NCBI GenBank assembly: GCA_963922205.1
Contig: CAWUHX010000071.1
Coordinates: 62,001 to 126,000, forward strand
DNA length: 64,000 nucleotides
Source: Romanomermis culicivorax
Lineage: Eukaryota > Nematoda > Enoplea > Mermithida > Mermithidae
Direction of reading: 5' to 3'
Both the position numbers and the translations under genes were made by a program. Of this stretch, positions 41,151-53,553 are shown piece after piece. Numbering within the stretch: the first letter of the stretch is position 1; each line of letters begins with the position of its first letter. The notes below the pieces were generated by a model. The model searched no databases. It was not told the DNA's origin and worked only from the letters and a program-made list of their open reading frames with translations.

Positions 41151-41657
41151 TCCTGTTATGTACCAATTATGTACCAAATTTTATTTACATTTAAGCAAAC
41201 AACTATGTACAGTAACAGAACAAAAGAAAACAACAAAAAAAAAGAATAACCAATAAACAAAAAAAGGATAAACCAAAAAAAGTAGGAAAAAAGCCATAAA
41301 AAAAAAGGTACTTAAAAAAACAAAAAAAAACTAAAAAAAAGAAAAACGAAAAAAAATAAAAAAACGGAAAAATGTATACGGAAATACTATACAAACAATC
41401 AAAAATACAATAACAATTTAACAATTATTTACAGTATGACGAGATAAAATTTATAAAGCGATAAAATTAAAACGAACAATAACGATATAATTTGAACAGT
41501 CAGTAACAAACGAGATAAAATTTATAAAGCGATAAAACTTAAACGAACAATAACAAGTGAGATAAAATTTTAAAAATTGCACGAGGTAAAACCGGTAAAT
41601 AAGACACAAAAAAAGAGACAAAAATTAACAAAACAACATTAAAAACAACAACAATAT
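41151..41657. other. A-rich low-complexity 3' flank
   Basis: Long A tracts with C interruptions (41219-41370), then repeated AGATAAAATTTATAAAGCGA at about 41443 and 41513. The open frame on the minus strand here (F, L and Y only) is a translation of poly-A. It lies immediately downstream of the stop codon of the MULE-like gene. Confidence 0.5.
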
Positions 41658-44600
41658 TTAACAATCTAGAAAATACAAGGCATATTGTAAAACATGCCCG
41701 TTTGCACTACCTTCTTCTACTCGTACCATTTTTTCCTGCAAATCGTCGCAAAGGTAATATTCCTTTGATGAAGTTCCCGGTCGAAGGACGATGCATGCGA
41801 AGTGGTTGGAGTTATAAACAATAACCGACAACAGATGATATCTGAAAAATGTAGAGTTGAAAAAAACAAAACACAACTCCAGTTTGTTTTTACCGTCGTC
41901 GATTAAACGTCAACTCCGTCGGCAATGCAAAAACGTCATTGAATGGTGCGTTGCACAAATAAATTGGTGGCAACATGAGTAGCTGTTGCATCGTAAAGGT
42001 AGGCGCAAAATAAGTTCGTATACCCGGACATTTTGTCGACCCGTTCTCATGTCTTTGTCCACAAATTTGCTTATGTTTGCGAAGATGTTTATTCGCCAAA
42101 TTCTCGATCGTTTTATCTTTAATGGTACTATAACATAAACGATAAAGTCCAATTGGGAAAAACAATTTTCGCAAACCTCAAACGTAACTTTTCACTTTAA
42201 AACAGAGTGATCCGTAACGGCTTGGTACGGATCACCTAAATTTCAGACTCAAAAATGTCGGAAATAGTTTGCCAACTTGTTCCACATACTCAATTGGATT
42301 AGGGGAACACGTTAAAATCAAAATTTTAAAATTTCAAAAATTTTTTAAATTTTTTAAATTTTTAAAAAAATTTTAAAATTTTTTAAAATCGTCATAGAAA
42401 TGTCCGGCGTACTCAGAAACGTAGGAAAACATGTTTCCCCAACCCGGAACACAATTTTTCACTTCAATAATTGAGTGATCCGTGGCCGAGTGATCCCGGT
42501 TTTAGACATGCATGTCTAAAACCCGGATTATTTTCTCACGGATCACCTGAATTTCCCGACTCAAAAATGTCGAAAAAAGTTTGCCAACTAGTTCGACATA
42601 CTAAACAGGGTCAGGGGAACACTTTAAAATCAAAATTTTGAAATTTTAAAATTTTTTTAAATTTTTTAAAATCTTTTAAAAAAAAATTTTTAAATTTTTT
42701 TAAAATTTCGTCATAGAAATGTCCGGCGTACTTAGAAACGTAGGAAAACATGTTTCCCCAACCCGGAACACAATTTTTCAATTCAATAATTGAGTGATCC
42801 GTGGCCGAGTGATCCGGGTTTTAGACATGCATGTCTAAAACCCGGATTATTTTCTCACGGATCACCTGAATTTCCGACTCAAAAATGTCGAAAAAAGTTT
42901 GCCAACTAGTTCGACATACTAAACAGGGTCAGGGGAACACTTTAAAATCAAAATTTTGAAATTTTAAAATTTTTTTAAATTTTTTAAAATTTTAAAAAAA
43001 AATTTAAATTTTTTTAATTTCATCATAGAAATGTCCGCCGTACTCAGAAACGTAGGAAAACATGTTTCCCCAACCCGGAACACAATTTTTCAATTCAATA
43101 ATTGAGTGATCCGTGGCCGAGTGATCCGGGTTTTAGACATGCATGTCTAAAACCCGGATTATTTTCTCACGGATCACCTAAATTTCAGACTCAAAAATGT
43201 CGAAAAAAGATTGCCAACTTGTTCCACATACTAAACAGGGTCAGGGGAACACTTTAAAATCAAAATTTAAAAATTTTAAAATTTTTTTAAATTTTTTAAA
43301 ATTTTAAAAAAAATTTAAAATTTTTTAAAATCGTCATAGAAATGTCCGCCGTACTCAGAAACGTAGGAAAACAATATTTCCACTTCGAATTGGGTATGCA
43401 AACACTTTTTAAAAAGAAAGAACTTTTAACAAGTATCTCAAAACCTAAAGAGATTAATTAACAAAAGACTTACAGTGCATAGCCGGTTATTTCTTGGGTG
43501 TTAATCCGCATAGGGCATTTGGCTACGGAACACTCGCTGCGGCGTTGTAGAGTGTACAAGGTGTTGATATGGCTCAAGAAGAACTCGTCGGCGGCACCGT
43601 ATAAATCGATCTTTGTGCCCGAGCCGTCTTTGGTTATATTTTTCTCTTGTACCGCATTCTTTTGGTAGCGTATGTAATTCACCCACTCCAATGCAGCTTC
43701 CCCGAATTGATGTTCAAGTGCCAATGTCATGGATTTTTTTAACATTGACAATTCGATGGGTAGCTGTAAAGTATGAAATTAATTCATGAATGTTATGTAA
43801 TATAGCATTTAAATTACCTGTCGCAAGAATTTTGGACAAAACTTTGCCTTAATATAGAAAGTTGTAAGGCCAGGATCGATTGTACAAGTATTCTGAAGTT
43901 GATATTTTTGAACAGTCGGCGAATTTCTGAAGTAATGAATAACGAAGCAGTGCGCGCATTCCCAATAAAATTTGTTTTCGGGTTTTCTTCGATTATTTTT
44001 AAGCGAAAAATAAACTTCGGAAATATTTTCGCAGTCGGGATGGTACCACATTCGGCAATTTTCGGCGACTTGGGCATCGCATTCAAGCATGCGATTGACA
44101 GTTTTATCGACTTGACATTCGCAGAATGTCGGCTTCGCATCTTTCGATTTTAATGATACGTTTAATAAAGCATCGTCGTCGACATCGCTAAGGCGGTCTA
44201 TTATTTCCTCATCCTCTTCGGGTTCTAAATTCGAGAGGTTGTTAGTAATTAGCGTTGATAAGTCCATCTGAATGCAAAAATTAAATTAGTTCAACTAAAA
44301 AATAATTCTAAAATAAATTAAATATTACTGGTGGTTTTTGTCGCATTTCCGGTATTAAATCCGTGTCTTCAATTTCATCGCAGGTTGGAATTTGCGAATC
44401 AATTATAATTGTAGTCTCTCTTAAATAGAAAATGGTAATGTGATTAAAATAGGTCTGAATATGTAAGTTTACTGAAAGATGTTAGTGCAGATCCTATTTG
44501 TTACATGTTTACCTTTTTGTATTTAGAGCTACGGTGGTTTGCGATTGTGATTCCACCAAAACTGTCGCCTGGGAGTTGAAATTGGGCGGAGACGCATTAC

Positions 44601-46118
44601 CGATCTTATCGAATAATGATTCGCATTCTTCTTCTATGCGTCTGAATTGAATAATATGTAAATTAGATTTTTAACCTCAATGATAACAAGTATATTTTAA
44701 CCACTTACTCAAGATGTTTCGCATTTAATCGACCGGCATCGTAGGCACAATTTGTTGTTTCCTCTGAATGCCCGCGGCAATTCGTAAAATCGCTGTTATT
44801 TTTTTCAACGGCATCAGTTTGCGAATCGTAGGCACAAGTAGCTGTATCTACTTGAGTGTCGAAATGCAAATCTTTTGTCGCAGGCTTCTGAATTTTGACG
44901 TCGTCAACACAAGTAGCTGTTTCTACTTGTTTGTTAGCAGGCTGCCTGATTTCTACGTTCTTATAACAAGTAGCTGTATCTACTTGTGTGTTTGCGGGCT
45001 CGTCATCCTCGTCGTCAAATTCAACATCCGTAATTTTCGGCTTTACGTTCGTAAAGTCGTCCTTGCGAGGTCGTTTGCGTCCCAACTTTGATTTACTTAT
45101 TTTTCGTTTGTCCGCACGTCGCAAAGTTGTGATGTTTCTGGTTGCCTTCACGTTAACTGGTAAATTGCACGACAAACGAGCAGCAATCAAGTGGGCGCAT
45201 GCCTTGTCGCCGCAACCGCAGCTGGTGGGGTTGAATCGAACTAGATACACCTGGCCGTTTTCGGTTACGTTGAAGCACTAAAAAAAATTTGCAAATTAAT
45301 TTAAAAAAACATAAACTACATTATGAATTATTACTCTTGAAAGGGTGTCGTGGACCACCTTTCCATTTTCGACCAAAAATTGACCGATTCGGAAATTTGA
45401 ATCGGCATCTCCGCGGTGATCTAATTTTGGCTCTTCCTTCTGCGGTTGTACGTATACTTGGCCAAATCGACAATATTGTAAAACTTTTCCGGGTTCGATT
45501 ATATCTCGTTTCGGCATTTCGTTGGCAGGCCTCAATGGAATGTGGTCGTTTAGCTTGAAATCCCCAAGTCCATATTTGGCGCGGTCATAATCGACGTTGT
45601 AATAATTAAACAGAGTGTGGAAAGCGAGAACGGCCACGTCGATGGGCATTTCTCGCCAAGAATTCCAGCTCTTTAGGACTCTGTTGAAACTTTCGCTAGC
45701 GTTGGTCGTTATGCCTAAAATACGTATTTAAATTAATTAATGAAAACTAAAAATTATCAATTAAACAATATATATTTAAATTATTTAATGAAAACTATAA
45801 ATTATTAATTAAACAATATATATTTAAATTATTTAATTAAATTTATATATTATTTGCTTTAGTAAATTATAACTATAGGCTTTTGACGTATGAAAACATT
45901 ACGTTTGTTAATATTTGAAATAATATCAAAATTAACATACCTGAGAAGCTGGAGTACAATCCGATCGGTTCCAACACCCATTTTCCGCTTGTTCGAACAG
46001 CTGGGGCAATGGACGAAAAGTAATATTGTTTGAATTTTTCGGGCCATTTTTCGCTAAGTTCTTCAGCTTTTAATGCTGCTAGTTTCTCTGAGTCCGATTT
46101 TAGAATCGAATACATATT
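41658..46118 (-). CDS. MULE-like transposase gene with SWIM, PHD and Ulp1-like parts, 5'-truncated
   Basis: Nine minus-strand exons with GT-AG borders: about 46118-45941, 45714-45335, 45277-44709, 44640-44513, 44417-44330, 44267-43818, 43763-43474, 42176-41894 and 41841-41658. The first two carry a transposase-type segment (GITTNASESFNRVLKSWNSW). The third has a SWIM zinc finger (SCGCGDKACAHLIAA: CxC-x4-CxH) and a basic stretch. The sixth has a PHD-like finger (FCECQVDKT, RMWYHPDCENI, YWECAHC). The last two end in a C48/Ulp1-like segment (VIVYNSNHFACIVLRPG, YYLCDD) with H and D but no clear catalytic Cys. MULE plus SWIM plus Ulp1 is a known transposon pattern. The 5' end is cut off exactly at the Polinton 3 border, so it is probably not functional. 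Confidence 0.72.
42240..43380 (+). repeat. about 308-bp tandem repeat, four copies
   Basis: Units repeat with a 308-311 base period: CTCAAAAATGTCG, GTTTGCCAACT, GGGGAACAC, a long AAATTTT tract, GTCATAGAAATGTCCG, and GTAGGAAAACATGTTTCCCC. Three copies contain the perfect palindrome TTAGACATGCATGTCTAA (about 42505, 42813, 43121) between CCGGGTT and AACCCGG. The last copy is partial. The array fills the large intron between the seventh and eighth exons of the MULE-like gene. Confidence 0.88.
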
Positions 46119-47110
46119 AGTAGTAAGGCCGGTGGAACTGGGCGTTTTTTGACGTCATCCACTTTTTCGAGTCACGCGCAGTCACGTGACTACGCGTCGT
46201 CACGTGACTACGCGTGACTGTTGACGTCATGTCACGCTCAGTTCCACCGATAGAAAAAATCTGGCGCTACTGGGATTCGAACCCGGGTCGTCAGATTGGC
46301 AGTCGGGGATACTGCCACTCGGCCATGCGATCTTGGAAATGGTAGTTAATATATTGTATAGATAGAAAAATCCAAGTGATGATGACGAAATGTTTTCGTC
46401 ACATTTCCGGTTTTTTCTCTGAATTTTTCGTTTTTTTCACATAATTTTCTGTCTTTGATGCTTTTTCTATTTTTGTATATCTCTTCTCTGTATTGTCATC
46501 TTCATATTCTATATTTTCTTTTCAGTTTTTTTTTTTGTGTTTCTATTCTATAGGCATTTTAAGAAATACGTCTTTCTTTTTTTTTGTACTTTCCTTCCTT
46601 TATCATTTCCTTATCTTTTGCTGTTTATGTTTCACACAATCCTTTTTACCCAGTTTGTGGTTTCATAATAACATAAAACCATTCTGCGTTCAACTGCAGA
46701 AAAACGGAAATGGGGACACGTAAATAATAATAATAATAAGAAGTAAATTTGGGGGAAAAATATACTACAGCGGACTGGATGATTGAAGAATGAATGGACA
46801 AAATATTTTCGACTTCTCAAAAATTAACTGAACTTTCTAAAAATAAAGCTCTGAAGGGAGTCCTGTGGAATGCACACACCCATAAAATGGAATAATAAGT
46901 TGCGTATTGACAAGTATGTATTGTTAGAAGATGTGCGTGCCTGTGTGCATGCGAAAGAACATTGCAACACCTAATGATGTATAATCGACATGTTTTTCTT
47001 ATCAGCCCGCCTCTGTGGATAGAAGACATGTTCATGAACAATGATTTATTGAAGAGAAAAGTAACAACACATAATGGCAAGCCTGTGCATGTAGAAAATG
47101 TGCAGGATTT
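46119..47110 (+). repeat. Polinton 3 left terminal inverted repeat
   Basis: 992 bases matching the reverse complement of 61768-62756 almost throughout. The outer 120 bases are rich in short palindromes (GACGTCA, GTCACGTGAC at about 46172 and 46199), followed by a tRNA-like sequence and an AT-rich inner part. It ends in GTGCAGGATTT. Confidence 0.93.
46262..46332 (-). tRNA. tRNA-like sequence in left terminal repeat, probably degenerate
   Basis: Read on the minus strand, 71 bases contain an A-box-like TGGCCGAGTGGC, an anticodon-loop-like CTGCCAA (would be GCC, glycine), a perfect B box GGGTTCGAATCCC, and end GCGCCA. The T arm pairs well, but acceptor, D and anticodon stems pair poorly, so I doubt it is a working tRNA. 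It may be a tRNA-derived pol III promoter. The right terminal repeat holds the mirror copy with one difference in the variable part. Confidence 0.5.
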
Positions 47111-47340
47111 TTGGCCCTGTGAAATGTACCCACCTAAAAAATTGAATAAAAAGTTGCTTATTGACAAGTATGTATTGGTAGAAGACGTGCATGCCTGTGT
47201 GCGTGCAAAAGAACATTGCAACACCTAATGATGTGACATTATTTTCTTATCAGCGAGCCTCTATGGATAGAAGACATGCTCATTAACATTGATTAATTAA
47301 AAAGAAAAGTGGCAATACCTAATGGCAAAGTTAAAAAAAG
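46857..47340 (+). repeat. diverged tandem duplication at the inner end of the left arm
   Basis: Unit 1 (46857-47110, in the terminal repeat) and unit 2 (47111-47340) share GACAAGTATGTATTG, GAACATTGCAACACCTAATG, TTTTCTTATCAGC and GGATAGAAGACATG. Between them lies an 84-codon frame (46974-47228) ending in KEHCNT. Unit 1 has the same ending in frame, so a short peptide gene may have been duplicated. No family is recognised and coding is uncertain. Confidence 0.55.
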
Positions 47341-47479
47341 AATTGTCTACATGTGATGCGCATTGAAAAATCAAATAAAAAGGCAAGAAAATTGATCATA
47401 AAACATTTGCTCTCAAAATTTTTACAGTTCTAAATTTGATTAACTTTATTATTAAAAAAGTTTCCTTTATTGTCTCACT

Positions 47480-50400
47480 ATGGAAGATTATAATTCGGAT
47501 GACTCTTATTTAATTAGTATTGATGACACTTTTATGGAGTGGATTTTGAATCCTGAAATCGAGACATATGCCCCGCTTGATCAAGCTGAAAATGAAGGGA
47601 GTACAGAATCGTCAAAGATGGCCTCTAAGAATCAAGGTAAGAGTATAAGATTCTATGCTATATGCTGTCTTCCAATGTTGAATTTCTAGTGGAAACTCCT
47701 GGACATACATTAATAGACAATGACCAGCCTCATGATCAAATAGAAGAATGTTCTCAATCAGGTTAAGAAATATTTATAATATTGTTTTCATTTTTTAATA
47801 AGAGTATTTGTAGGTTCTGTTAGTGACGATGATGATATGGAAGAGGGTGAGCTGCGTAGTTTGCTTTCAGAACCTCTAGCTGATTGTGAATCAAGTATTA
47901 GTAGCCTGGACAGTTTGAATTACGAAATTTCTAATGATAAAGAAATTATTCTGGAGCCAGTGTCGTCGTCAGATGAGGATGAGCAAGAAACTGTTGACAC
48001 ACCCGGTGTTATACTGGAAAATGTGACATTTGAGGAAGATGGTTCAATAAGTGATTCTGAACCAGAAATCGAGGTTATTGATGAATGGTATGAAAATCAG
48101 CAGATAGGTGGTGCTATCAATTTCGATCCTACCCAATTTTACCATCTTGGCCAGCCATTTGTTCAACGAGTTCGTAGATATGGTACCCAAGGAGAAGCAC
48201 GACAGTTTCACTTACGCAATCTGGAAAACTGTCCCAATTTGCATGAACGTATGGGTGACATTTTTGATCATGCTCTTAATCAAATGCTCAATAGTACTCC
48301 ACCAAATGCTCTGGCTGGCGCTGTGTATTTTCATCCAAACCTTGATGAACCAATTTATGTTCATTTTCGTCCTGCTGAAACTTTAACTGGACAGACTATT
48401 GTAGAGCAATTTGACCGAGTTCTGCAATCGGGTAAAGATTTAAACATTGAAGATCCTGAAGCAGTCATCCGAATTGTTACAGTTACACCACCATCAGGGT
48501 CTGGCTACCATAATCGACATCGATATATTTTTCATAATGACTTTCTCCATCGTGGTCATGGGGGATGTTTTATCATGATAAAGAATAGTGATAATTTATG
48601 CCTGGCACGAGCTATTGTTGTAGCTATAGCTATGTTGAATAAGACAGATGGGGCATATCAATGGGATAATATACGCCGCAGTGAGGGTGGTAGTCGTTCA
48701 TTGCAGACACAGAGAGCACGTGATTTGATGACCAGAGCTGGTCTTCAAAACCACACTGGTCCTTGCGGAATACAAGAATTGGAAATTATCCAAAGAACCC
48801 TTCCCGAGTACAAAATTAAAGTATTCAGCAAGGACGTTTATGGTGCCATTATATATGAAGGTGAGGATCTATATACCAATGTATCCATATGTTAGTATAC
48901 TCTTGATTTCAGGTAACGTCGATTCGGAAAAAGTTATTCATCTTTACCATCATAAATGTCACTATACGGTAATTAAATCCATGGCTGCATTCTTTGCACG
49001 AGTCTATTGGTGTGAAGACTGTAATATTGCCTACAACAACAAGAGTGACCATCGCTGTAGAAACAAATGTTCATCGTGTTATCATCGTCCACCATGCAAA
49101 GAAGAGGGCATCGTATGCTGTGATCAATGCAATCGGTACTTCCGAAATACTACGTGTTTTGAGAACCACCTGCGGAAATATCGTAAAGGTAACAACAAGG
49201 AAGCAACGGGTTCAATCAGTGAAGGTGTGTCAATCTGTGATCGAATACAACGTTGCAAAAATTGTCATAAACAATTGAGACGAGCCCATACCGAGCAACA
49301 TAGATGTGGGTACTACAAATGTCGAACATGTGATGAAGAAGTGGAAGATGGTTTGTTTTTTTTTCATTGCTGATTTTTGTGAAATTTCATTATCTAAACA
49401 CTACATTTTTTACAGGACATCTATGCTACATGAAAAATGTCGACGATGAAACACTTATTGAAGATGGAACCAACAATGATCCATACGAAAATGAGGATGA
49501 TGGCGACAATGTCGATGATGATGAAGAACAAGCTTCCACTTCAAAGAAGACAAGAAAGAAACAAGACAAAGAGGATATCGTGCAACGATTTGTATTTTTT
49601 GACTTTGAGACCACCCAAGAACATGTGATTCGAGAAACTGAACTTGGTACAGAGTTGCAACATGTACCAAATCTATGTATCGCTCACGTAATTTGTGATG
49701 ATTGCCGAGATCGAAATTATGATGTGCAATGTGGACGATGTGGCCCAAAGAGGAATATCTTTAAAGGTACTGATTGCCTGAAAGATTTTTGTCGATTTCT
49801 TTTTAATCCAAAGGCGACACATACTACGGCAATTGCCCACAATGCCAAAGGATTTGATTCCCATTTCATACTTCAATATCTGTACGATGAAGGTGTACCC
49901 CCGAAAGTTGTCACCAAAGGTACATTAAATTATCAATCTATAGTTTTATTAATACCAAAGTTGCTTGGATTTCAGGCCTGCAGATAATTTGCCTATCAGT
50001 GGGTACTATACGAATTATTGACTCATTTAATTTTTTACCAATGGCACTTTCTGCCCTACCAAAGTCCTTCGGAATAGCTGAATCTGCCAAAGGCTATTTT
50101 CCTCACTTGTTCAACACATTGGAGAACTGGAACTACAGAGGCGTTTGGCCCGAACCTTTCTATTATGCACCATCCAGCATGAAACCGGAAGCGTACACAA
50201 AATTCACTGAATGGTATCGGATGCAAATAGGAAAAGTATCGGGCATATCTAAACATCAAGTGGATAGTTTTAAAATATAATTTTTTTTCTTGAATTTCAG
50301 ACTTTTGTTCTCCAAGATGAATTAATAAAATATTGCGACAGTGACGTAGACATCTTACTCAAAGCATGCATGAAGTTTCGGGACTTGTTCATGGCTGAAA

Positions 50401-52539
50401 CTACAGTTGATCCATTTGAAAGATCGCTGACAATTGCTGGGGCTTGTAACCGTGTTTTTAGGAAACTTTTTTTGAAGCCAAATACCATTGGACTCATACC
50501 ACACAATGGTTATCGTGGAAAAGACAAACAATCGGCAAAAGCGATCAAGTGGATGGAGTGGATTAGTGAAAAAGAAAACATTAAAATACAGCATGCATTA
50601 AATGGTAGAGAAGTACCTATTGGGCCATATAAAGTTGATGGTAAATGTGGAGACACTGTTTATGAATTTAATGGTTGTTTCTGGCACGGCTGCCCAAAAT
50701 GCATGCCTGATCGGAATAAGCTCATAGCAGATGGAAAAATGACTGCCCGTGAAGCATATCAGCGGACTAATGAAAGAAAATTCTTCCTGCAAAAAAAGTG
50801 TGGTTTGAAAATTATTGAACTGTGGGAATGCGAATTGCAGCAAATGTTGGAAAAAGATGCGGAAATGCGAGCATACTTTTCAAATCTGAAGTTGTTTGAA
50901 CCATTGGACCCCCGTGATGGTAAGTGATTATGATCAGCTTATAACTTATATTACATGTATTTAAAGTGAAAATTTTACAGCATTTTATGGAGGCAGAACA
51001 AATGCCATAAAGCTACATCACAAAGTAGGGAGAAATGAGCGAATTGACTATGTTGATGTATGCAGCTTATATCCATACACCAACAAATATGGAAAATACC
51101 CCATTGGTCACCCACAAGTTATAACGGAGAACTTTGAAATTATTACTAAAGACAATAGGCCATATGAAGGTTTGATCAAGTGTCGTGTCCAACCACCTGA
51201 AAATCTTTATCACCCCTTACTCCCAATTCGAGTTCATGGAAAATTATTGTTCCCACTATGCCGTACTTGTGCCGAAGAAAAAAACACAGAATCATGCAGT
51301 CATAATGCTGATCAAAAAGCCCTTTACGGCACATGGGTTACCTGCGAAGTTTACAAAGCGTTAGATCTGGGATATAAAGTAAGTTTATGATGCTATCATC
51401 CTGAAATTTACTCAAATAAACATCTGTCACTAGGTTGTAGAAGTCTACGAAGTATGGCATTATGAAAAGGTTGCTAAACTCACATTGAACTCTGATGATG
51501 TCGGCTTATTTGGAGGTTATATCAATACATTTATGAAATTAAAAATGGTAATCAAAAACCTTAGTCTAGATAAAAGCTATATTAGAGGGATGTTCTTTTT
51601 TAGGAGGCCGAAGGTTGGCCAGATGAATGCAAAGATGAAATGAGCAAGAAAAGATACCTTAATGAAGTAACCACACGTGAAGGCATTGAATTGGATCCAC
51701 TCAAAATCGATAGAAATCCCGGCAGACGTGCACTAGCCAAACTAATGCTCAATTCATTCTGGGGGAAAGTAAGGTGGCATATTTCAGAATTTTTCTTGGT
51801 ACACATTACTTATTTTCAGTTTGGACAGCGTAATAACATGATGAAGACCATTTACTTCACTGACCCAAAGGAATATTTTCAATTGGTTTTTGATGCTTCA
51901 AATGTTATTCACAGCATAACAATCATCAGTCAACATCTCGTAGCTGTAACATATTCTCAGAAAGATGATTTCACCGATGTTCTGCCTTATACAAACCCAG
52001 TTATTGCTGCATATACAACGTCCCAAGCCCGGCTAACTTTATACTCTTATATCGAAAGACTGGATCGTCGTGTACTTTATTTTGACACTGATAGCCTTAT
52101 TTACGTATCAAACTCCTCCAACAAAGATGAGTATAAAGTTCCCATTGGCTGGTCCCTTGGTCAAATGACAGATGAGTTGCGACTATATGGACCAGGATCA
52201 TATATTTGTGAATTTATTAGTGGCGGGCCGAAGAATTACGCATATAAAGTATTTGCCTCGAATGATCAACGTATTCACTATGCAGTGAAAGTTCGCGGAA
52301 TTACACTAACAAAGGCGACCTGTAAACGAGTAAATTTCAAAAGTTTGAAAACAATGGTCTTTGATTTTGTGAAGAAAAATTTACAAAATGACATTAATAT
52401 TGTATCGCACCGAATTGGACGAAGACGAGAAGGCCATCAAGTGGTCACTGAAACTGTGACAAAAAAGTTTCGAGTCGTATATGATAAGCGAATTGTATTA
52501 CAAGACTTTTATACAGTGCCGTATGGTTGGAAATTTTGA
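47480..52539 (+). CDS. POLB: protein-primed DNA polymerase B, 11 exons, Polinton 3
   Basis: Exons 47480-47636, 47690-47761, 47814-48860, 48913-49350, 49416-49919, 49976-50235, 50301-50919, 50981-51378, 51434-51547, 51604-51778 and 51830-52539. All introns are GT-AG, 51-65 bases, and the exon sum (4,494) is divisible by three, giving 1,497 residues with no internal stop. Order: acidic leader; conserved N-terminal domain (FDPTQFYHLGQPF); OTU-like DNLCLARAI ... HYTVI segment; Cys/His fingers (CEDCNIAY, CSSCYHRPPC, CDQCNRYF); exonuclease motifs DFETT, AHNAKGFDSHF and YCDSDVDIL; endonuclease-like FNGCFWHGCPKC ... ELWECEL; motif A DVCSLYPYTN; motif B LMLNSFWGK; motif C YFDTDSLIY; C-terminal YGWKF. 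All catalytic residues are present, so it looks functional. Introns in the replicative gene imply nuclear transcription and host splicing. Confidence 0.93.
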
Positions 52540-52613
52540 AGTTTAATGTTGTTTTTTCTATAAATATAATATGCATGTGTGTTTGTCATCATTTTAATAT
52601 ATGAGAGCGAGTG

Positions 52614-53252
52614 ATGAATATGGAATTTGCTTGGAAACATCCATTTAATTGCATTGTATCAGCCCCAACCAAATCCGGAAAGACAGAATTGGTTAAAAAA
52701 ATGGTTGAATATTCTCAAGAAATGATTGATCCTGCCCCTGCCCGCATCTTATGGTCTTATACAGAATGGCAAAGTGCATATGACGATTTGCAGTCCAAAT
52801 TAGGGAACATATGTTTTATAGAGGGACTGCCTTCTATTGATGAGTTAAAAGGGTTTAAAACATTACCACAACTGTTGATTTTGGATGATATGATGCAAGA
52901 AATGAAAAATGATAAGCGTTTGAATGAGCTTTTTACACGTGGCTCACATCACTGGAATTTATCTGTTATTCACATAGTGCAGAATGCCTTTTTTGATGGA
53001 ATGCGCACCAGTCGAATAAATGCTCAATATATAATCCTAATGAAAAATCCTGCTGATAGGTTACAAGTGCAAACATTGGGTAGACAGATGTTCCCAGCAT
53101 CCAAACATTTCATAGAAGCCTTTGATGATGCAACCAATCAACCATTTGGATATTTACTTATTGATTTGACTCAAAGCACTCCTGATACACTTAGGCTGAG
53201 AACAAAAATATTTCCTAATGATCAAGGAATGATTATATATACACCAAAATAA
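52614..53252 (+). CDS. ATP: genome-packaging ATPase, Polinton 3
   Basis: 212 residues from ATG 52614; a second ATG at 52620 (MEFAWKHPFN) aligns better with Polinton 1 and may be the real start. Walker A-type APTKSGKTE, Walker B LLILDDMMQE, then HIVQNAFFDGMRTSRINAQY and LMKNPADRL. The protein aligns along its length with the Polinton 1 enzyme. The first residue of the usual Walker A (Gly) is Ala here (SAPTKSGKT), while the GKT core is intact. A TATAAATATA sequence lies about 50 bases upstream. It would drive DNA packaging into the capsid. Confidence 0.93.
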   Translation: MNMEFAWKHPFNCIVSAPTKSGKTELVKKMVEYSQEMIDPAPARILWSYTEWQSAYDDLQSKLGNICFIEGLPSIDELKGFKTLPQLLILDDMMQEMKNDKRLNELFTRGSHHWNLSVIHIVQNAFFDGMRTSRINAQYIILMKNPADRLQVQTLGRQMFPASKHFIEAFDDATNQPFGYLLIDLTQSTPDTLRLRTKIFPNDQGMIIYTPK

Positions 53253-53310
53253 GTATCATGCATTATGCCTTATTATCAGTTATAATTGCCGCTACTGCTG
53301 AGGAAGGTTG

Positions 53311-53553
53311 ATGATGGATTTGTTTAATTTTTCAAAAAGTAATACTAATGCTAATGTGCAATTAAGAACACGATTGTGCTCATTACCCCGATTCATGATG
53401 TATGGTAACTATCAAAAAGTTGCCTCATTTTTGTGTTTCATTCTATTCATTTGTGGGCTATTCTATTCATTATTAAACCCCTCCTTACCAAATCTATCAG
53501 GGAGTAACCAAAACCAGTCAAATACATGTCACACATTAGGCAACATCCAATGA
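53311..53553 (+). CDS. small membrane protein, Polinton 3
   Basis: 80 residues with one strong hydrophobic segment (VASFLCFILFICGLFYSLL) near the middle and a polar Asn/Ser-rich C-terminus. Comparable in size and topology to the 71-residue membrane protein of Polinton 1, though sequence similarity is not evident. Position just after the ATPase is different from Polinton 1. Coding status is plausible but rests on the hydrophobic segment and on neighbouring conserved genes. Confidence 0.5.
   Translation: MMDLFNFSKSNTNANVQLRTRLCSLPRFMMYGNYQKVASFLCFILFICGLFYSLLNPSLPNLSGSNQNQSNTCHTLGNIQ

Noticed and set aside
41203-41424. 73-codon hydrophobic frame as a membrane protein
   Set aside because: It is the complement of A-rich tracts; F/L/Y content is explained by base composition.
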